Of a stretch of 64,000 nt of DNA, positions 51,597-60,319 are shown piece after piece. The DNA is taken from the NCBI RefSeq assembly GCF_039871655.1, contig NZ_JBDPLZ010000001.1, forward strand, positions 558,001 to 622,000, in the 5' to 3' direction. The notes below the pieces were generated by a model. It saw nothing but the letters and a program-made list of their open reading frames with translations. It had not been told where the DNA came from and did not search any database. Position numbers and translations under genes: made by a program. The stretch comes from Actinocorallia sp039871655. GTDB taxonomy: Bacteria; Actinomycetota; Actinomycetes; Streptosporangiales; Streptosporangiaceae. The stretch's first letter is position 1. The number at the start of each line of letters is the position of its first letter.

Positions 51597-52613
51597 TCAG
51601 AAGACCAGGACCGGCTTGATCGCGTCTCCCCGGCCCGCGGCGGCGACCGCCTCGTTGATCTCGGCGAAGGCGTAGGTGCGCACCATGCGTTCGACCGGCA
51701 GCCGGCCCTGCCGGTGGTACTTGATCAGCTCGGGGATGAAGCGCTGCGGGATGCCGTCGCCCTCGATGGAGCCGCGGACGCCCCGGCCGTTCATCAGCGC
51801 CATCTGGTCGAGTTCCACCGGGTTGCGCTGCCCCTTGAACCCCAGGGTGACGCATTGCCCGGGGCTGGCCAGCGACTTCACCGCGGCCTTCACCACGTCC
51901 GGGTGGCCGACGCACTCCACCGAGTAGTCCATGGCGCCGCGCGGCGCGTCGGCCGGGTCGACGGCCTCGGTGGCGCCCAGCTCCAGCGCCAGGGCGCGGC
52001 GGGCGGGGTTGGGGTCGATCGCGATGATCCGGTCGCAGCCCGCGATGTTCGCGGCCATGACGGCGCTGAGCCCGACCGCGCCGAGCGCGAAGACGGCCAG
52101 GGCCGAGCCCTTCTCCGGCTTGAGCACGTTGAGGACGGCTCCCGCGCCGGTCTGCACGCCGCAGCCGAGCGGGGCGAGGAACTCGAAGGGCAGGTCCTTG
52201 GCCACGCGGATGACGTTGCGCTCGCTGGTGAGGGTGAAGGTGGCGAAGGAGGACTGGCCGAAGAAGCGTTCTCCGACGTAGTTCAGCTCCAGGAAGCGCG
52301 CGCAGTAGGCCATGCGCCCACGCGAGCAGTTGGCGCATTCGCCGCACCAGGAGTAGCTGAGCACGACGTGGTCGCCGGGCTCGACCGCCCCGACGTCGTT
52401 TCCGACGGCCTCCACCACGCCGGCGCCCTCGTGGCCGAGGATCTGGCCGGGCACGATGGGCCGGGCCGCGGTCACGAGGTCGGTGTGGCAGACGCCCGTG
52501 GCGACCAGCCGGACCAGGACCTCGTCGGGCCCGGGCTCGGAGATCTCCCGCTGGCGCAGCTCGAAGGGCCCGCCGGGGGCGCTGAGGTCGGCGACGGTAA
52601 CGGCGTAAGTCAT
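51597..52613 (-). CDS. Zinc-dependent alcohol dehydrogenase
   Basis: 338 aa. Catalytic zinc Cys in VATGVCHTD, GHEGAGVVEAVG, structural zinc cysteines CGECANCSRGRMAYC, and the nucleotide motif FALGAVGLSAVMAA. It resembles class III/aryl-alcohol dehydrogenases, but is about 30 residues short between the structural-zinc loop and the Rossmann domain compared with many. It oxidises alcohols or reduces aldehydes with NAD(P). It is coupled by ATGA to the DUF6285 gene upstream. Confidence 0.85.
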   Translation of the reverse strand: MTYAVTVADLSAPGGPFELRQREISEPGPDEVLVRLVATGVCHTDLVTAARPIVPGQILGHEGAGVVEAVGNDVGAVEPGDHVVLSYSWCGECANCSRGRMAYCARFLELNYVGERFFGQSSFATFTLTSERNVIRVAKDLPFEFLAPLGCGVQTGAGAVLNVLKPEKGSALAVFALGAVGLSAVMAANIAGCDRIIAIDPNPARRALALELGATEAVDPADAPRGAMDYSVECVGHPDVVKAAVKSLASPGQCVTLGFKGQRNPVELDQMALMNGRGVRGSIEGDGIPQRFIPELIKYHRQGRLPVERMVRTYAFAEINEAVAAAGRGDAIKPVLVF

Positions 52614-52984
52614 GGCTTACTTATAGCCGATGCACTCTCCGCCGACTTCAGGTAGGCGGGGTTGGCCACGGCCAGCTTCGCCGCCGTCGCCTCCAGCAGC
52701 GCCGCGCGGACCTCCTCGTACCGCTCGTCCAGTTCCCCCGCGCGGATCGCGCGGGCCAGCTCCGCGTCGGAGCCGAAACCCAGCGCGGCCAGGCGCTCCC
52801 GGTGCTCCTCGGCCTGTGCGGGCCCGTCGGCCAGCTCCCGCTCGACCATGGCCAGCAGGTTGGCCGCGACCAGCGCGTGGAACCGCTGCCGGCCGGAGGC
52901 CGCGGGCAGGACGTCCCGCTCCAGGAACTCCCTGACGGACTCCACCAGCTGACCCGCCGTGGGCACATCGTGCGGTCCGGGCAT
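52610..52984 (-). CDS. DUF6285 protein
   Basis: 124 aa, helical, no catalytic motif. PTAGQLVESVREFLERDVLP, ARHALVAANLLAMVEREL-like helix (RFHALVAANLLAMVERELADG) and AYLKS end. I recognise it as DUF6285, usually encoded with an aminoglycoside-type phosphotransferase and an acyl-CoA dehydrogenase, both present here (54229 and 53041). It may be a regulatory or scaffold partner. ATG 52984 has GGGAG 6 nt upstream; stop overlaps the ADH start (ATGA). Confidence 0.75.
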   Translation of the reverse strand: MPGPHDVPTAGQLVESVREFLERDVLPAASGRQRFHALVAANLLAMVERELADGPAQAEEHRERLAALGFGSDAELARAIRAGELDERYEEVRAALLEATAAKLAVANPAYLKSAESASAISKP

Positions 52985-53040
52985 GGCGCGCTCTCCCTTC
53001 ACGAGACAGAATGCGATTCTAGTCACAGGAGGGTGAAGCC

Positions 53041-54213
53041 ATGAGCTTTGAGGTACCGGCGTCGGTGCGGCCGCTGCGGGACGCGGTCTACGCGTTCATG
53101 ACCGAGCGGGTGGAGCCGAACGAGAACGCGCTCCACCAGGGGGACGTGGACCTGCTGCGCTCCCTGCAGCGGGAGGCCAAGGCCGAGGGCCTGTGGGCGC
53201 TCGGCCACCCGAAGGAGATCGGCGGGGGCGGCCTGCCGTTCCTGGACTACGTCTACGTCAACGAGATCCAGGGCCGCAGCGAGTACGGCCAGATCGTCCT
53301 GGGGACGTACACGCTCCAGGACTCGCTGATGCTGCACAAGTACGCGGCCCGGACGCAGCGGGAGCGCTTCCTCCTGCCGCTGGTCCAGGGCGACATCTCG
53401 CCCAGCTTCGCCATGACCGAGCCGGGCATCTCCAGCTCCGACCCGACGCAGCTCCAGACGACGGCCACGCTGGAGAACGGCGAGTGGGTCATCCGGGGCC
53501 GCAAGTGGTTCACCACCGGCGCGGAGCGGGCCGCGTACACCACCGTCATGTGCCGCACGGAGGAGAACGCGAGCCCCTACCTGTCGTTCAGCATGATCCT
53601 CGTGCCGACCGACACCCCCGGCTACACGATCGTCCGCGACACCCCGGTCCTCGGCCTCCACGACGGCCACTACGAGGTGTTCTACGACGAGGTCCGGGTG
53701 CCGGAGGAGAACCTGCTCGGGCCGCGCGGCCACGGTTTCGTCATCGCCCAGGAGCGGCTCGGGCCCGGCCGGATCTTCCACTGCATGCGCTGGCTCGGCC
53801 AGGCCCAGCGCGCCTTCGACCTGATGTGCGAGCGGCTGCACCAGCGTGAGGCGTTCGGCGGCCCGCTCGCCGGCAAGCAGCTGCTGCAGCAGCACGTCTT
53901 CGAGTCCTACTCCGAGATCCAGGCCGCGCGGCTGCTCACCCTGCACGCCGCCCACAAGATCGACTCCGGGGACCAGGCCCGGGTGGAGATCGCCGCGATC
54001 AAGGTGGCGGGCGCGCGGATGCTGCACAACGTCATCGACCGCGCCATCCAGGTGTACGGCGCCGAGGGCCTGACCGAGGACACCCCGCTGGACCGCATGT
54101 ACCGGCACGCCCGGGCCGGCCGCATCTACGACGGCCCGGACGAGGTGCACATCAGCCGGACCGGCCAGCGCATCCTGAAGGAGTACGAGAAGGGCGGCCG
54201 CTGGACGTTCTGA
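53041..54213 (+). CDS. Acyl-CoA dehydrogenase
   Basis: 390 aa. FAD-type ACAD with SFAMTEPGISSSDPTQLQTTA (substrate and FAD loop), WVIRGRKWFTTGAERA, REAFGGPLAGKQLLQQHV (helix G) and catalytic Glu in DGPDEVHISRT. It oxidises an acyl-CoA to the enoyl-CoA. It is divergent from DUF6285/ADH and convergent with the phosphotransferase, a grouping seen with ACAD10/11-like catabolism of hydroxyacyl chains. The exact chain length is unknown. AGGAGGG precedes the ATG. Confidence 0.9.
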   Translation: MSFEVPASVRPLRDAVYAFMTERVEPNENALHQGDVDLLRSLQREAKAEGLWALGHPKEIGGGGLPFLDYVYVNEIQGRSEYGQIVLGTYTLQDSLMLHKYAARTQRERFLLPLVQGDISPSFAMTEPGISSSDPTQLQTTATLENGEWVIRGRKWFTTGAERAAYTTVMCRTEENASPYLSFSMILVPTDTPGYTIVRDTPVLGLHDGHYEVFYDEVRVPEENLLGPRGHGFVIAQERLGPGRIFHCMRWLGQAQRAFDLMCERLHQREAFGGPLAGKQLLQQHVFESYSEIQAARLLTLHAAHKIDSGDQARVEIAAIKVAGARMLHNVIDRAIQVYGAEGLTEDTPLDRMYRHARAGRIYDGPDEVHISRTGQRILKEYEKGGRWTF

Positions 54214-54228
54214 CGTCCGGGCGCCCCC

Positions 54229-55209
54229 TCAGGCCAGTGCCTGGAGCAGGTCCCACTCGTTCTCCGCGACCCGGCGGCCGAGCGCCGCGAGTTCCACCGA
54301 GCGCTCGCCGCCGGTCAGGTGGCGGTGGGTCTGCAGGGCGCAGATGACGCCCCAGCGGAACACGCCGAACAGCTCCCACCAGCGCACCGCGTCCCGGTCG
54401 ACGGCGGTGCCGGAGGCCTCCTCGTAGGCGGTGACGAGCTGCTCGTACTCGCCGAACCCGCCGACGGGCAGGGGCGAGCCGAACCGCCAGGCCTTGGCGC
54501 ACAGCCAGCCCAGGTCCTCCAGCGGGTCGCCCAGGTGGGACAGCTCCCAGTCCAGGACGGCCCGCACCCCGTCCGGGCCGATCATGAGGTTGCCGTTGCG
54601 GAAGTCGCCGTGCACGACGACCCGGCGGACGGCGTCCGGACGGTCCAGCGACAGCCGCCGCAGCGCCAGCTCCAGCGCGGGGTAGGGGGTGCCGAGCCCG
54701 TCCAGGATCCGCGCCCAGGCCTCCAGCTGGTCCTCGTCCGGCAGGTCCGGCACGGCCTCCGGCGGGATGCGGTGGATCGCCGCGAGGATCCGCCCGCACT
54801 CGGCGGCCAGCCCCTCCCTGGCCCCGGCCAGCTCGGGGGCGCGCAGGACGCGGCGCGGGATCGTCTCGCCCTCGACGAAGGGCATCACGATGTACTCGGG
54901 TTCGCCCGAGGATCCGTCGCCCGCCGCGATGACCTCCGGCACCGGCGCGCCCGCCGCGCGCGCCGCCCGCATGAGCGCCGCCTCCCGGGAGAGCGGGCTG
55001 CTGGCCTCGCTCGCGCCGGGCGTGGCCAGCCGCAGGACCAGCCGGTGCCGCTCGCCCGCCTCGGTCACCGCCTCGAACACGCTGGTCAGCCGGGACGCCC
55101 CGCCGCTGTCGCGGCGCAGCCCCTCGACCCGCACCCCGGGCCCGTAGGCCTCGGCCAGGCCCGCCAACACGGGCCGAATCTCATTCGGTAGCTCCTCCAC
55201 GGCGGCCAT
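54229..55209 (-). CDS. Phosphotransferase family protein (ACAD10/11-associated APH fold)
   Basis: 326 aa. APH-fold kinase: VVVHGDFRNGNLM (catalytic loop, HGDxxxxN) and AVLDWELSHLGDPLEDLGW (metal site). Relatives fused to acyl-CoA dehydrogenases phosphorylate 4-hydroxyacyl-CoA in fatty-acid catabolism. Its location beside an acyl-CoA dehydrogenase and DUF6285 fits that, rather than antibiotic resistance. It is convergent with the dehydrogenase with 15 nt between. Confidence 0.82.
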   Translation of the reverse strand: MAAVEELPNEIRPVLAGLAEAYGPGVRVEGLRRDSGGASRLTSVFEAVTEAGERHRLVLRLATPGASEASSPLSREAALMRAARAAGAPVPEVIAAGDGSSGEPEYIVMPFVEGETIPRRVLRAPELAGAREGLAAECGRILAAIHRIPPEAVPDLPDEDQLEAWARILDGLGTPYPALELALRRLSLDRPDAVRRVVVHGDFRNGNLMIGPDGVRAVLDWELSHLGDPLEDLGWLCAKAWRFGSPLPVGGFGEYEQLVTAYEEASGTAVDRDAVRWWELFGVFRWGVICALQTHRHLTGGERSVELAALGRRVAENEWDLLQALA

Positions 55210-55241
55210 GTTAGGCGCGCGACCCGGCGGGGAGAAGGGGC

Positions 55242-56123
55242 TCAGACGTCCGCAGAGAACCACATGGCGCGCAGCACGGCCCTGGCCATCGCCGCCGCGC
55301 CCCTGGCGTTGGGGTGGAGGGGCGCGCCGCGCCTGGCCGGGAAGAAGGGCTCGATCCAGCGCTTCCGGTCGTCGCGCTGGCACATGTCGTGGCCAGGTCT
55401 GGACATGTCGACGAACACCGCGCCGTTGACCCGCGCCTGGTAGGCGAGCATCGCGTTCAGCCTGCGCTGCGCGTTCCGCACCATCCCGACGTCGCCGCGG
55501 GCCAGCGGCACACGCGGATAGCAGCCCCCGCCCGTGGGCGGGACGAGCCTCGGGTAGCCCAGCACGTAGACCTCGGCCAGCGGGGAGCGTTCGCGGATCC
55601 GGCGCAGCGCCGCCCCGAACCTCGGCCCCGTCCGGGCGACGGCCCGGGCGAAGGGGTCGCCTCCTTCCTCGCGTCGCAGCTTCCTGCGGCACGGCGCGCC
55701 CTCGGAGTCGATGAGGCTGACCAGAGCGCAGGTCTTCCACCTGTCGAAACCGATGTCGTTGCCTGCCAGGGTGAGGGTGACCAGCGTGGTGTTCGGCCTG
55801 AGCGCGCTGAGCTGGGGCGGATTCGCGCCCTGCGGGGCGGTCAGGTGGCGCAGGGAGGCGCCCGAGCAGCTCATGTCGGTGAAGCTGCGGGGACGCAGCT
55901 TGCGGGCGATCCGTCCCGGATAGTTGAGCGCGGAACGGCGGCACGTCAGCGGCGAGCCCGGACGGATCCGCGAGACGTAGGGTGCCGAGGTGTAGGAGTC
56001 TCCGAGCGCCACATAACGCAGGGGCGTACCGGCCTTCGCTCCCGCCGGGACCTGCGAGCCGAGCAGCAGGCAGGCCGCGGCGGTGGCGCACGCCGTGCTC
56101 TTGAACGGGAAACCATCGCGCAT
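55242..56123 (-). CDS. Secreted SGNH/GDSL-family lipase/esterase
   Basis: 293 aa. Signal-like start (FPFKSTACATAAACLLLGSQVPAGA) then the GDSL block YVALGDSYTSAP, later LTLAGNDIGF, and the SGNH His in PLHPNARGA. Six or more cysteines suggest disulfides outside the cell. It acts on lipid or acetyl esters; the target is not clear. No ribosome site is seen, so the ATG at 56132 two codons earlier is an alternative, and the transcript may be leaderless. Confidence 0.82.
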   Translation of the reverse strand: MRDGFPFKSTACATAAACLLLGSQVPAGAKAGTPLRYVALGDSYTSAPYVSRIRPGSPLTCRRSALNYPGRIARKLRPRSFTDMSCSGASLRHLTAPQGANPPQLSALRPNTTLVTLTLAGNDIGFDRWKTCALVSLIDSEGAPCRRKLRREEGGDPFARAVARTGPRFGAALRRIRERSPLAEVYVLGYPRLVPPTGGGCYPRVPLARGDVGMVRNAQRRLNAMLAYQARVNGAVFVDMSRPGHDMCQRDDRKRWIEPFFPARRGAPLHPNARGAAAMARAVLRAMWFSADV

Positions 56124-56265
56124 GGTAACCATTCGAACACTTGAATACGGCGGTTCGGGGGACGATACGACGTGCGGGCCGGAGGCTGCGCCGAGCGGTC
56201 GATCCGGCAGAATCCGACGAGGAAGATCGCCGGAGCCATCGGGCCGGGGAAACGAGGAGACGGAA

Positions 56266-57174
56266 ATGCGGATCGGGATCTCGATGATCGAGCGCGGCGG
56301 ACCTGACGCCCTGGAGCGCTTCACCGCCGACGTGCGTCAGGCCGCCGACGACGGGTTCGCCTCCGTCTGGATGACCCACGTGTTCGGCCTCGACGCGCTG
56401 ACCGGCCTCGCGATCGCCGGCAGCCGGGTGCCCGGCATCGAACTGGGCACGTCCGTGGTGCCGACCTACCCCCGGCATCCGGCGGCGCTGGCCCAGCAGG
56501 CCAGGACCACCGCGCTCGCGATCGGCGGGCAGCGCCTCACCCTCGGCGTCGGGCTCTCCCACAAGGTCGTCATCGAGGACATGTTCGGCTACGACTTCAG
56601 CCGTCCCGTCCGGCACATGAAGGAGTACCTGTCGGTGCTCGCCCCCCTCCTGGACGGTCGGCCCGCCTCCTTCTCCGGCGAGACCGTCAAGGCCCAGATC
56701 TCCCTGTCGGTCCCGAACGAGGGCCGCGTCCCCCTCGTCATCGCCGCGCTCGGGCCGAAGATGCTGAAGGTCGCCGCCGAGCAGGCCGACGGCACGATCC
56801 TGTGGATGACCGGCCCCAAGACCGTCCGCGAGCACATCGTCCCGACCATCAGGGCCGCCGCCGAGGCCGCGGGCCGCCCCGCCCCCCGCGTCGTGTGCAT
56901 CCTCCCCGTCGGCGTCACCGACGACGTCGAGGCCGCCCGCGCTCGCGCCGGCGAGATCTTCGCGATGTACGGGCACCTCCCGTCCTACCGCGCGATGATG
57001 GACCGCGAGGGCGTCGCCGGGCCCGCCGACCTCCCCCTCGTGGGCGACGAGGACACCGTCACCGCCGCCATCGAGGACCTCAGGGACGCGGGCGTGACGG
57101 ACTTCGTCGCGGGCGGCTTCCTCTCGGGCAAGGACAAGGAGCGCACCCGCGCCCTCCTGAAGTCCCTGCTCTGA
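56266..57174 (+). CDS. F420-type LLM class oxidoreductase
   Basis: 302 aa TIM barrel of the luciferase-like monooxygenase superfamily. MRIGISMIERGGPDALERFTADVRQAADDGF, LDALTGLAIAGSRVP, LGVGLSHKVVIED and PLVIAALGPKMLKVAAEQADG fit the F420-binding subgroup. Its reaction is unknown; such enzymes reduce or oxidise diverse compounds. GAGGAG precedes the ATG. It faces away from the GDSL gene. Confidence 0.82.
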   Translation: MRIGISMIERGGPDALERFTADVRQAADDGFASVWMTHVFGLDALTGLAIAGSRVPGIELGTSVVPTYPRHPAALAQQARTTALAIGGQRLTLGVGLSHKVVIEDMFGYDFSRPVRHMKEYLSVLAPLLDGRPASFSGETVKAQISLSVPNEGRVPLVIAALGPKMLKVAAEQADGTILWMTGPKTVREHIVPTIRAAAEAAGRPAPRVVCILPVGVTDDVEAARARAGEIFAMYGHLPSYRAMMDREGVAGPADLPLVGDEDTVTAAIEDLRDAGVTDFVAGGFLSGKDKERTRALLKSLL

Positions 57175-57255
57175 GACACGGGCGGAACCGGGCCCGTCCA
57201 GAACCAGGTGCCGCTCTCCCGCGTCTACCTGTGAGAAGTCCCGCGGGAGGGTGGC

Positions 57256-58194
57256 ATGACCAGGTTCGAAGTCGTGGTGGATCCGCAGCTGCCCCTCCAG
57301 GAGCAGCGGATCCTGAAGAGCGCGCCCGAGGCTCTGTACGGCCCTGTGGAGAAGGTCCCGGAGCCGCGTTTCGGCGGGCGGACGGGACGCGACGCGGTCT
57401 TCGCGCTCTGGCAGGCGCCGGTGTGGACGTTCCTGCCCGGCCTCATGGGCACCTTCCACGGCCCCAAGGTCAGGGCGGCCGGGCTGGCCGCCCAGGCCGT
57501 GCTCATCGGAGCGCTGTTCTGGCAGGCCCAGCTCGTCTTCACGGCGCTGGTGTTCGCGGTCCTGCCGGCGGCGTGGCTGGTGCTCCTCGCGCTCTGCGGA
57601 GAGGACGCGGCGGCCAGGCTCGCCCGGCACCGCCACGGGCACTACGTGCAGTACGGCGACCTCGCCCAGAAGTACCGCTCGCTGCTGTACCGGGCCGTCA
57701 AAGCCGTCGAGACCGTCCTGGACTCGGAGGTCAACGCCCAGGGGCTGCTCGACGATGTCCGCAACACCGTCACGCTGCCCGCTCAGCAGTGGGAGATCGC
57801 CCAGACGCTGATGGAGCTCGACCGCCTCACCGACGAGCACGAGGGCGCGCGTACCGACGACCCCCGCGTGGCCGAGCTGCTGGCCCCGCAGAAGGAGGTC
57901 CTGCGTCTGGCCACCGCGTCGGTGACCGAGCGGATCGCGGCGCTGGAGAGGTACGCCGCGCAGACGCGGGCCGCCGATGACGCGCTGGAGCAGTGGCGGA
58001 CGATCCAGCGGCTCGCCTCCAACGGCGACGCATACCAGGAGCTGCTGGCCCGCACCGTCCGCGACGAGCTGGCCGTCGCCGAGCTCGGCGGCCTGACCGA
58101 GCAGGCGCGGATCGTCGAGGAGGCGCTGCGCGCCAGCGTCGCCAAGGCCCGCCGGGCCGGGCTGTCCCTGGTCCCCGACACGAAGGCGAGCTGA
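57256..58194 (+). CDS. Membrane protein with coiled-coil cytosolic domain
   Basis: 312 aa. Two adjacent helices (VRAAGLAAQAVLIGALFWQA, VFTALVFAVLPAAWLVLLALCG) about residues 73-115, followed by a long helical, Ala/Glu/Arg-rich region of about 180 residues that looks like a coiled coil. No known domain. It is followed after 3 nt by a small membrane-protein gene, so the two are likely one operon. GGGAGG precedes the ATG. Confidence 0.6.
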   Translation: MTRFEVVVDPQLPLQEQRILKSAPEALYGPVEKVPEPRFGGRTGRDAVFALWQAPVWTFLPGLMGTFHGPKVRAAGLAAQAVLIGALFWQAQLVFTALVFAVLPAAWLVLLALCGEDAAARLARHRHGHYVQYGDLAQKYRSLLYRAVKAVETVLDSEVNAQGLLDDVRNTVTLPAQQWEIAQTLMELDRLTDEHEGARTDDPRVAELLAPQKEVLRLATASVTERIAALERYAAQTRAADDALEQWRTIQRLASNGDAYQELLARTVRDELAVAELGGLTEQARIVEEALRASVAKARRAGLSLVPDTKAS

Positions 58195-58197
58195 CCG

Positions 58198-58362
58198 ATG
58201 GCCGAGCGGACCCCCTCACGACACGACCCCAGCGCGGGATTCTCCCGAGGCGGCCACCTGCTGTTCTCCCGCGTCCCCGGCTGGGTCAACGCGATCGGAG
58301 CGCTCCTGCTGGCGCTGACGGTCTTCGTGCTGTTCCTGGCCTGGGCTTCGGGAACCTCCTGA
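58198..58362 (+). CDS. Small one-TM protein, likely operon partner
   Basis: 54 aa, from ATG 58198 to TGA 58360-58362, 3 nt after the previous stop. A polar start (MAERTPSRHDPSAGFSRGG) precedes one hydrophobic helix (NAIGALLLALTVFVLFLAWA). The tight linkage to the two-TM protein is the main support; no homology is recognised. AAGGCGAG lies upstream within the preceding gene end. Confidence 0.5.
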   Translation: MAERTPSRHDPSAGFSRGGHLLFSRVPGWVNAIGALLLALTVFVLFLAWASGTS

Positions 58363-58369
58363 GCACCGC

Positions 58370-58837
58370 TCAGCCGAACCCGAGGACGATCCGCGGCAGC
58401 ATCAGGCCCATGCCCGTCGTGTACCACCAGAGCACGGCGAGCAGCACCAGCCCCGCCGTGCCGAGGAAGACCCGCCACGGAGGCAGCGCCTTCCACGGTG
58501 GACTCCACCGCGTGTGCGGGCTGAACGCCTCCGTCACCGAGAGCCTGCCGAGAAGACCCAGCACGAGCATGCCGGGCCCGGCGAACGGCGCCACCGCCAG
58601 CATTCCCGACGTCCACACCACGCCGATCCCCAGCATCCCCACCGACACCACCCCCGCCGCCAGCATGCCCACGGCGAAGAACCCCCGCGCGAGCTGCCCG
58701 ATCGCGACCACTCCGGTGGCGACCTGCCCGATCGCGACCACCCCGTTCGCGATCTGCCCGATCGCGATGATCCCAGTGGCTTCCTGCCCCACCGCGACGA
58801 AGGCGACATCCGATCCGTCGGCCGTGAAGATCCGCAT
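58370..58837 (-). CDS. Membrane protein built on decapeptide tandem repeats
   Basis: 155 aa. Residues 17-76 are six imperfect copies of G-Q-x-A-x-G-V-V-A-I, giving a quasi-5 and true-10 residue period. A further Gly-rich segment and one TM helix (VFLGTAGLVLLAVLWWY) end the protein. The DNA has a matching 30-bp repeat. The fold is unknown; a solenoid or a membrane-embedded helix bundle is possible. Start at ATG 58837 (MRIFTADG). No ribosome site is obvious. Confidence 0.65.
   Translation of the reverse strand: MRIFTADGSDVAFVAVGQEATGIIAIGQIANGVVAIGQVATGVVAIGQLARGFFAVGMLAAGVVSVGMLGIGVVWTSGMLAVAPFAGPGMLVLGLLGRLSVTEAFSPHTRWSPPWKALPPWRVFLGTAGLVLLAVLWWYTTGMGLMLPRIVLGFG
58690..58800. repeat. 30-bp tandem repeat (coding)
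   Basis: About four well-kept copies of a unit beginning CTGCCCGATCGCGA at 30-bp intervals, encoding the decapeptide repeats of the 58370-58837 gene. Copy number may vary between strains. Confidence 0.8.
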
Positions 58838-58986
58838 GAGCGGAGCATAAGCCCCGCGAGAACCTCCGCATCTTCCTTTTTCGCCCCGACCCGCTGACTC
58901 CCGCTGACAATCCCTTGTCATGGCGTCGGCCGCCGTTCGCCCGTACCATCCGGGAAACTCCGATGGCGAGAGTCTCAGGCGGAACG

Positions 58987-60285
58987 ATGACGCGTACGTT
59001 CGCGGTACTCCTGGCGATGACGGCGGTTCTTCTGGCCCCCTTGCCCGCCGCGGCGGAAGCCGGGGGCGGATTCCCCAAGGGGTTCATGTGGGGCGTCGGG
59101 GTGTCGGGATTCCAGCATGAGGGGCATTTTCCGGACAGCAACTGGAAGCGGTACCTGGCCGCGCGCAAGGACAAGGCTCCGTACCGCGACAGCGTCGACT
59201 TCCGGCACCGGTACCGGGAGGACCTGGAGCGCGCGGCCTCGCTGGGCGTCGACGTCTTCCGCGCCTCGCTCGAGTGGGCCCGGATCGAGCCCGAGCGCGG
59301 GAGGATCGACTGGAAGGAGGTCCGCTACTACGACGACCTCGTCGCGCGGATGGCCTCCCACGGAATGCGTCCGATGCTGAGCCTCAGCCATTTCGTGCAC
59401 CCCGGATGGGTGCACGACCAGGGGGCGTGGAAGAACGAGCGGACCATCGAGGACTGGCTGGACTTCGCGCGGTTCGTCGTCAGGCGCTACGCGAAGTACG
59501 ACGTCCTGTGGGTGACGTTCAACGAGGCGAGCTACTACATCCTGGACGAGGTCCGGAACAAGGCGATCAGGCTGTCCGAGGCGCCCGTCATGAGCGCCAA
59601 TCTCATCAAGGCGCACCGCAGGGCCTACGACCTCATCCACCGGATCGACGACGACGCCATGGTGACCGCGAACGTCGCCTACAGCACGGTGCTCAACCCG
59701 CTGTTCGACCGGGCCCTCTTCACCGAGGTGCCGGACAAGCTCGACTACATCGGCCTCGACTACTACCTCAGCATGAGCGCCGCGAACCTGACGGTGCTCC
59801 GCGTCTTCGGCGGCGAGTACTGGCGGATCGAGGCCGAGCCCGACGGGCTGTACCACGTGCTGCACGACTACCACCGCAGGCTCCCCCACCTGCCGATCTA
59901 CATCATCGAGAACGGCGCGGCCACCGACGGCGGCAGGCCGCAGGCGGACGGCTACCAGCGCTCCCACTCCATCAGCGATCACGTCTACTGGATCCACCGC
60001 GCCATCAAGGACGGCATCAACGTGATCGGCTACAACTACTGGGCCCTTCTGGACGCCTACGAGTGGGGCTCCTACCGTCCCCGTTTCGGCCTCTACACGG
60101 TGGACGTGGAGAGCGATCCGGCTCTGGAGCGCCGCCCCACGGAGGCCGTGGCGGCCTACCGCGGCATCATCCGCCGCAACGGCCTTCCGGCGGGCTACGT
60201 CCCGGTCAAGGAACCGGCCCGGTGTTCTCTGCCCGCACTGGTGACCACCTGCCTTTCGCCCCCGGAAACCCCGCCTTACCCCTAG
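58987..60285 (+). CDS. Secreted GH1-family beta-glycosidase
   Basis: 432 aa. Sec signal (FAVLLAMTAVLLAPLPAAAEA) then GH1 order: GFMWGVGVSGFQHEG, ARIEPERG, acid/base in VTFNEASYY, YIGLDYYLSM, nucleophile in YIIENGA, and NYWALLDAYEW. Both catalytic Glu are present. Most GH1 enzymes are cytosolic, so secretion is noteworthy. It cleaves a beta-linked sugar or aryl-glycoside; the substrate is unknown. Start at ATG 58987. Confidence 0.85.
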   Translation: MTRTFAVLLAMTAVLLAPLPAAAEAGGGFPKGFMWGVGVSGFQHEGHFPDSNWKRYLAARKDKAPYRDSVDFRHRYREDLERAASLGVDVFRASLEWARIEPERGRIDWKEVRYYDDLVARMASHGMRPMLSLSHFVHPGWVHDQGAWKNERTIEDWLDFARFVVRRYAKYDVLWVTFNEASYYILDEVRNKAIRLSEAPVMSANLIKAHRRAYDLIHRIDDDAMVTANVAYSTVLNPLFDRALFTEVPDKLDYIGLDYYLSMSAANLTVLRVFGGEYWRIEAEPDGLYHVLHDYHRRLPHLPIYIIENGAATDGGRPQADGYQRSHSISDHVYWIHRAIKDGINVIGYNYWALLDAYEWGSYRPRFGLYTVDVESDPALERRPTEAVAAYRGIIRRNGLPAGYVPVKEPARCSLPALVTTCLSPPETPPYP

Positions 60286-60319
60286 AAAGCAATCACTTAC
60301 TGACCTAGGCTGCTGGGCC

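Noticed and set aside
49570..52347. A 925-codon open frame on the minus strand
   Set aside because: Antisense to dapE and the lysozyme-like gene, with no family similarity and biased composition.
54229..57840. A 1203-codon open frame on the minus strand
   Set aside because: Only its first third in genomic order (54229-55209) codes for the phosphotransferase; the rest is antisense to GDSL, LLM and membrane genes and is Arg/Gly/Asp-rich, a high-GC artefact.
58690..58800. 30-bp repeats as a CRISPR array
   Set aside because: No unique spacers, repeat is in frame and codes for a decapeptide.
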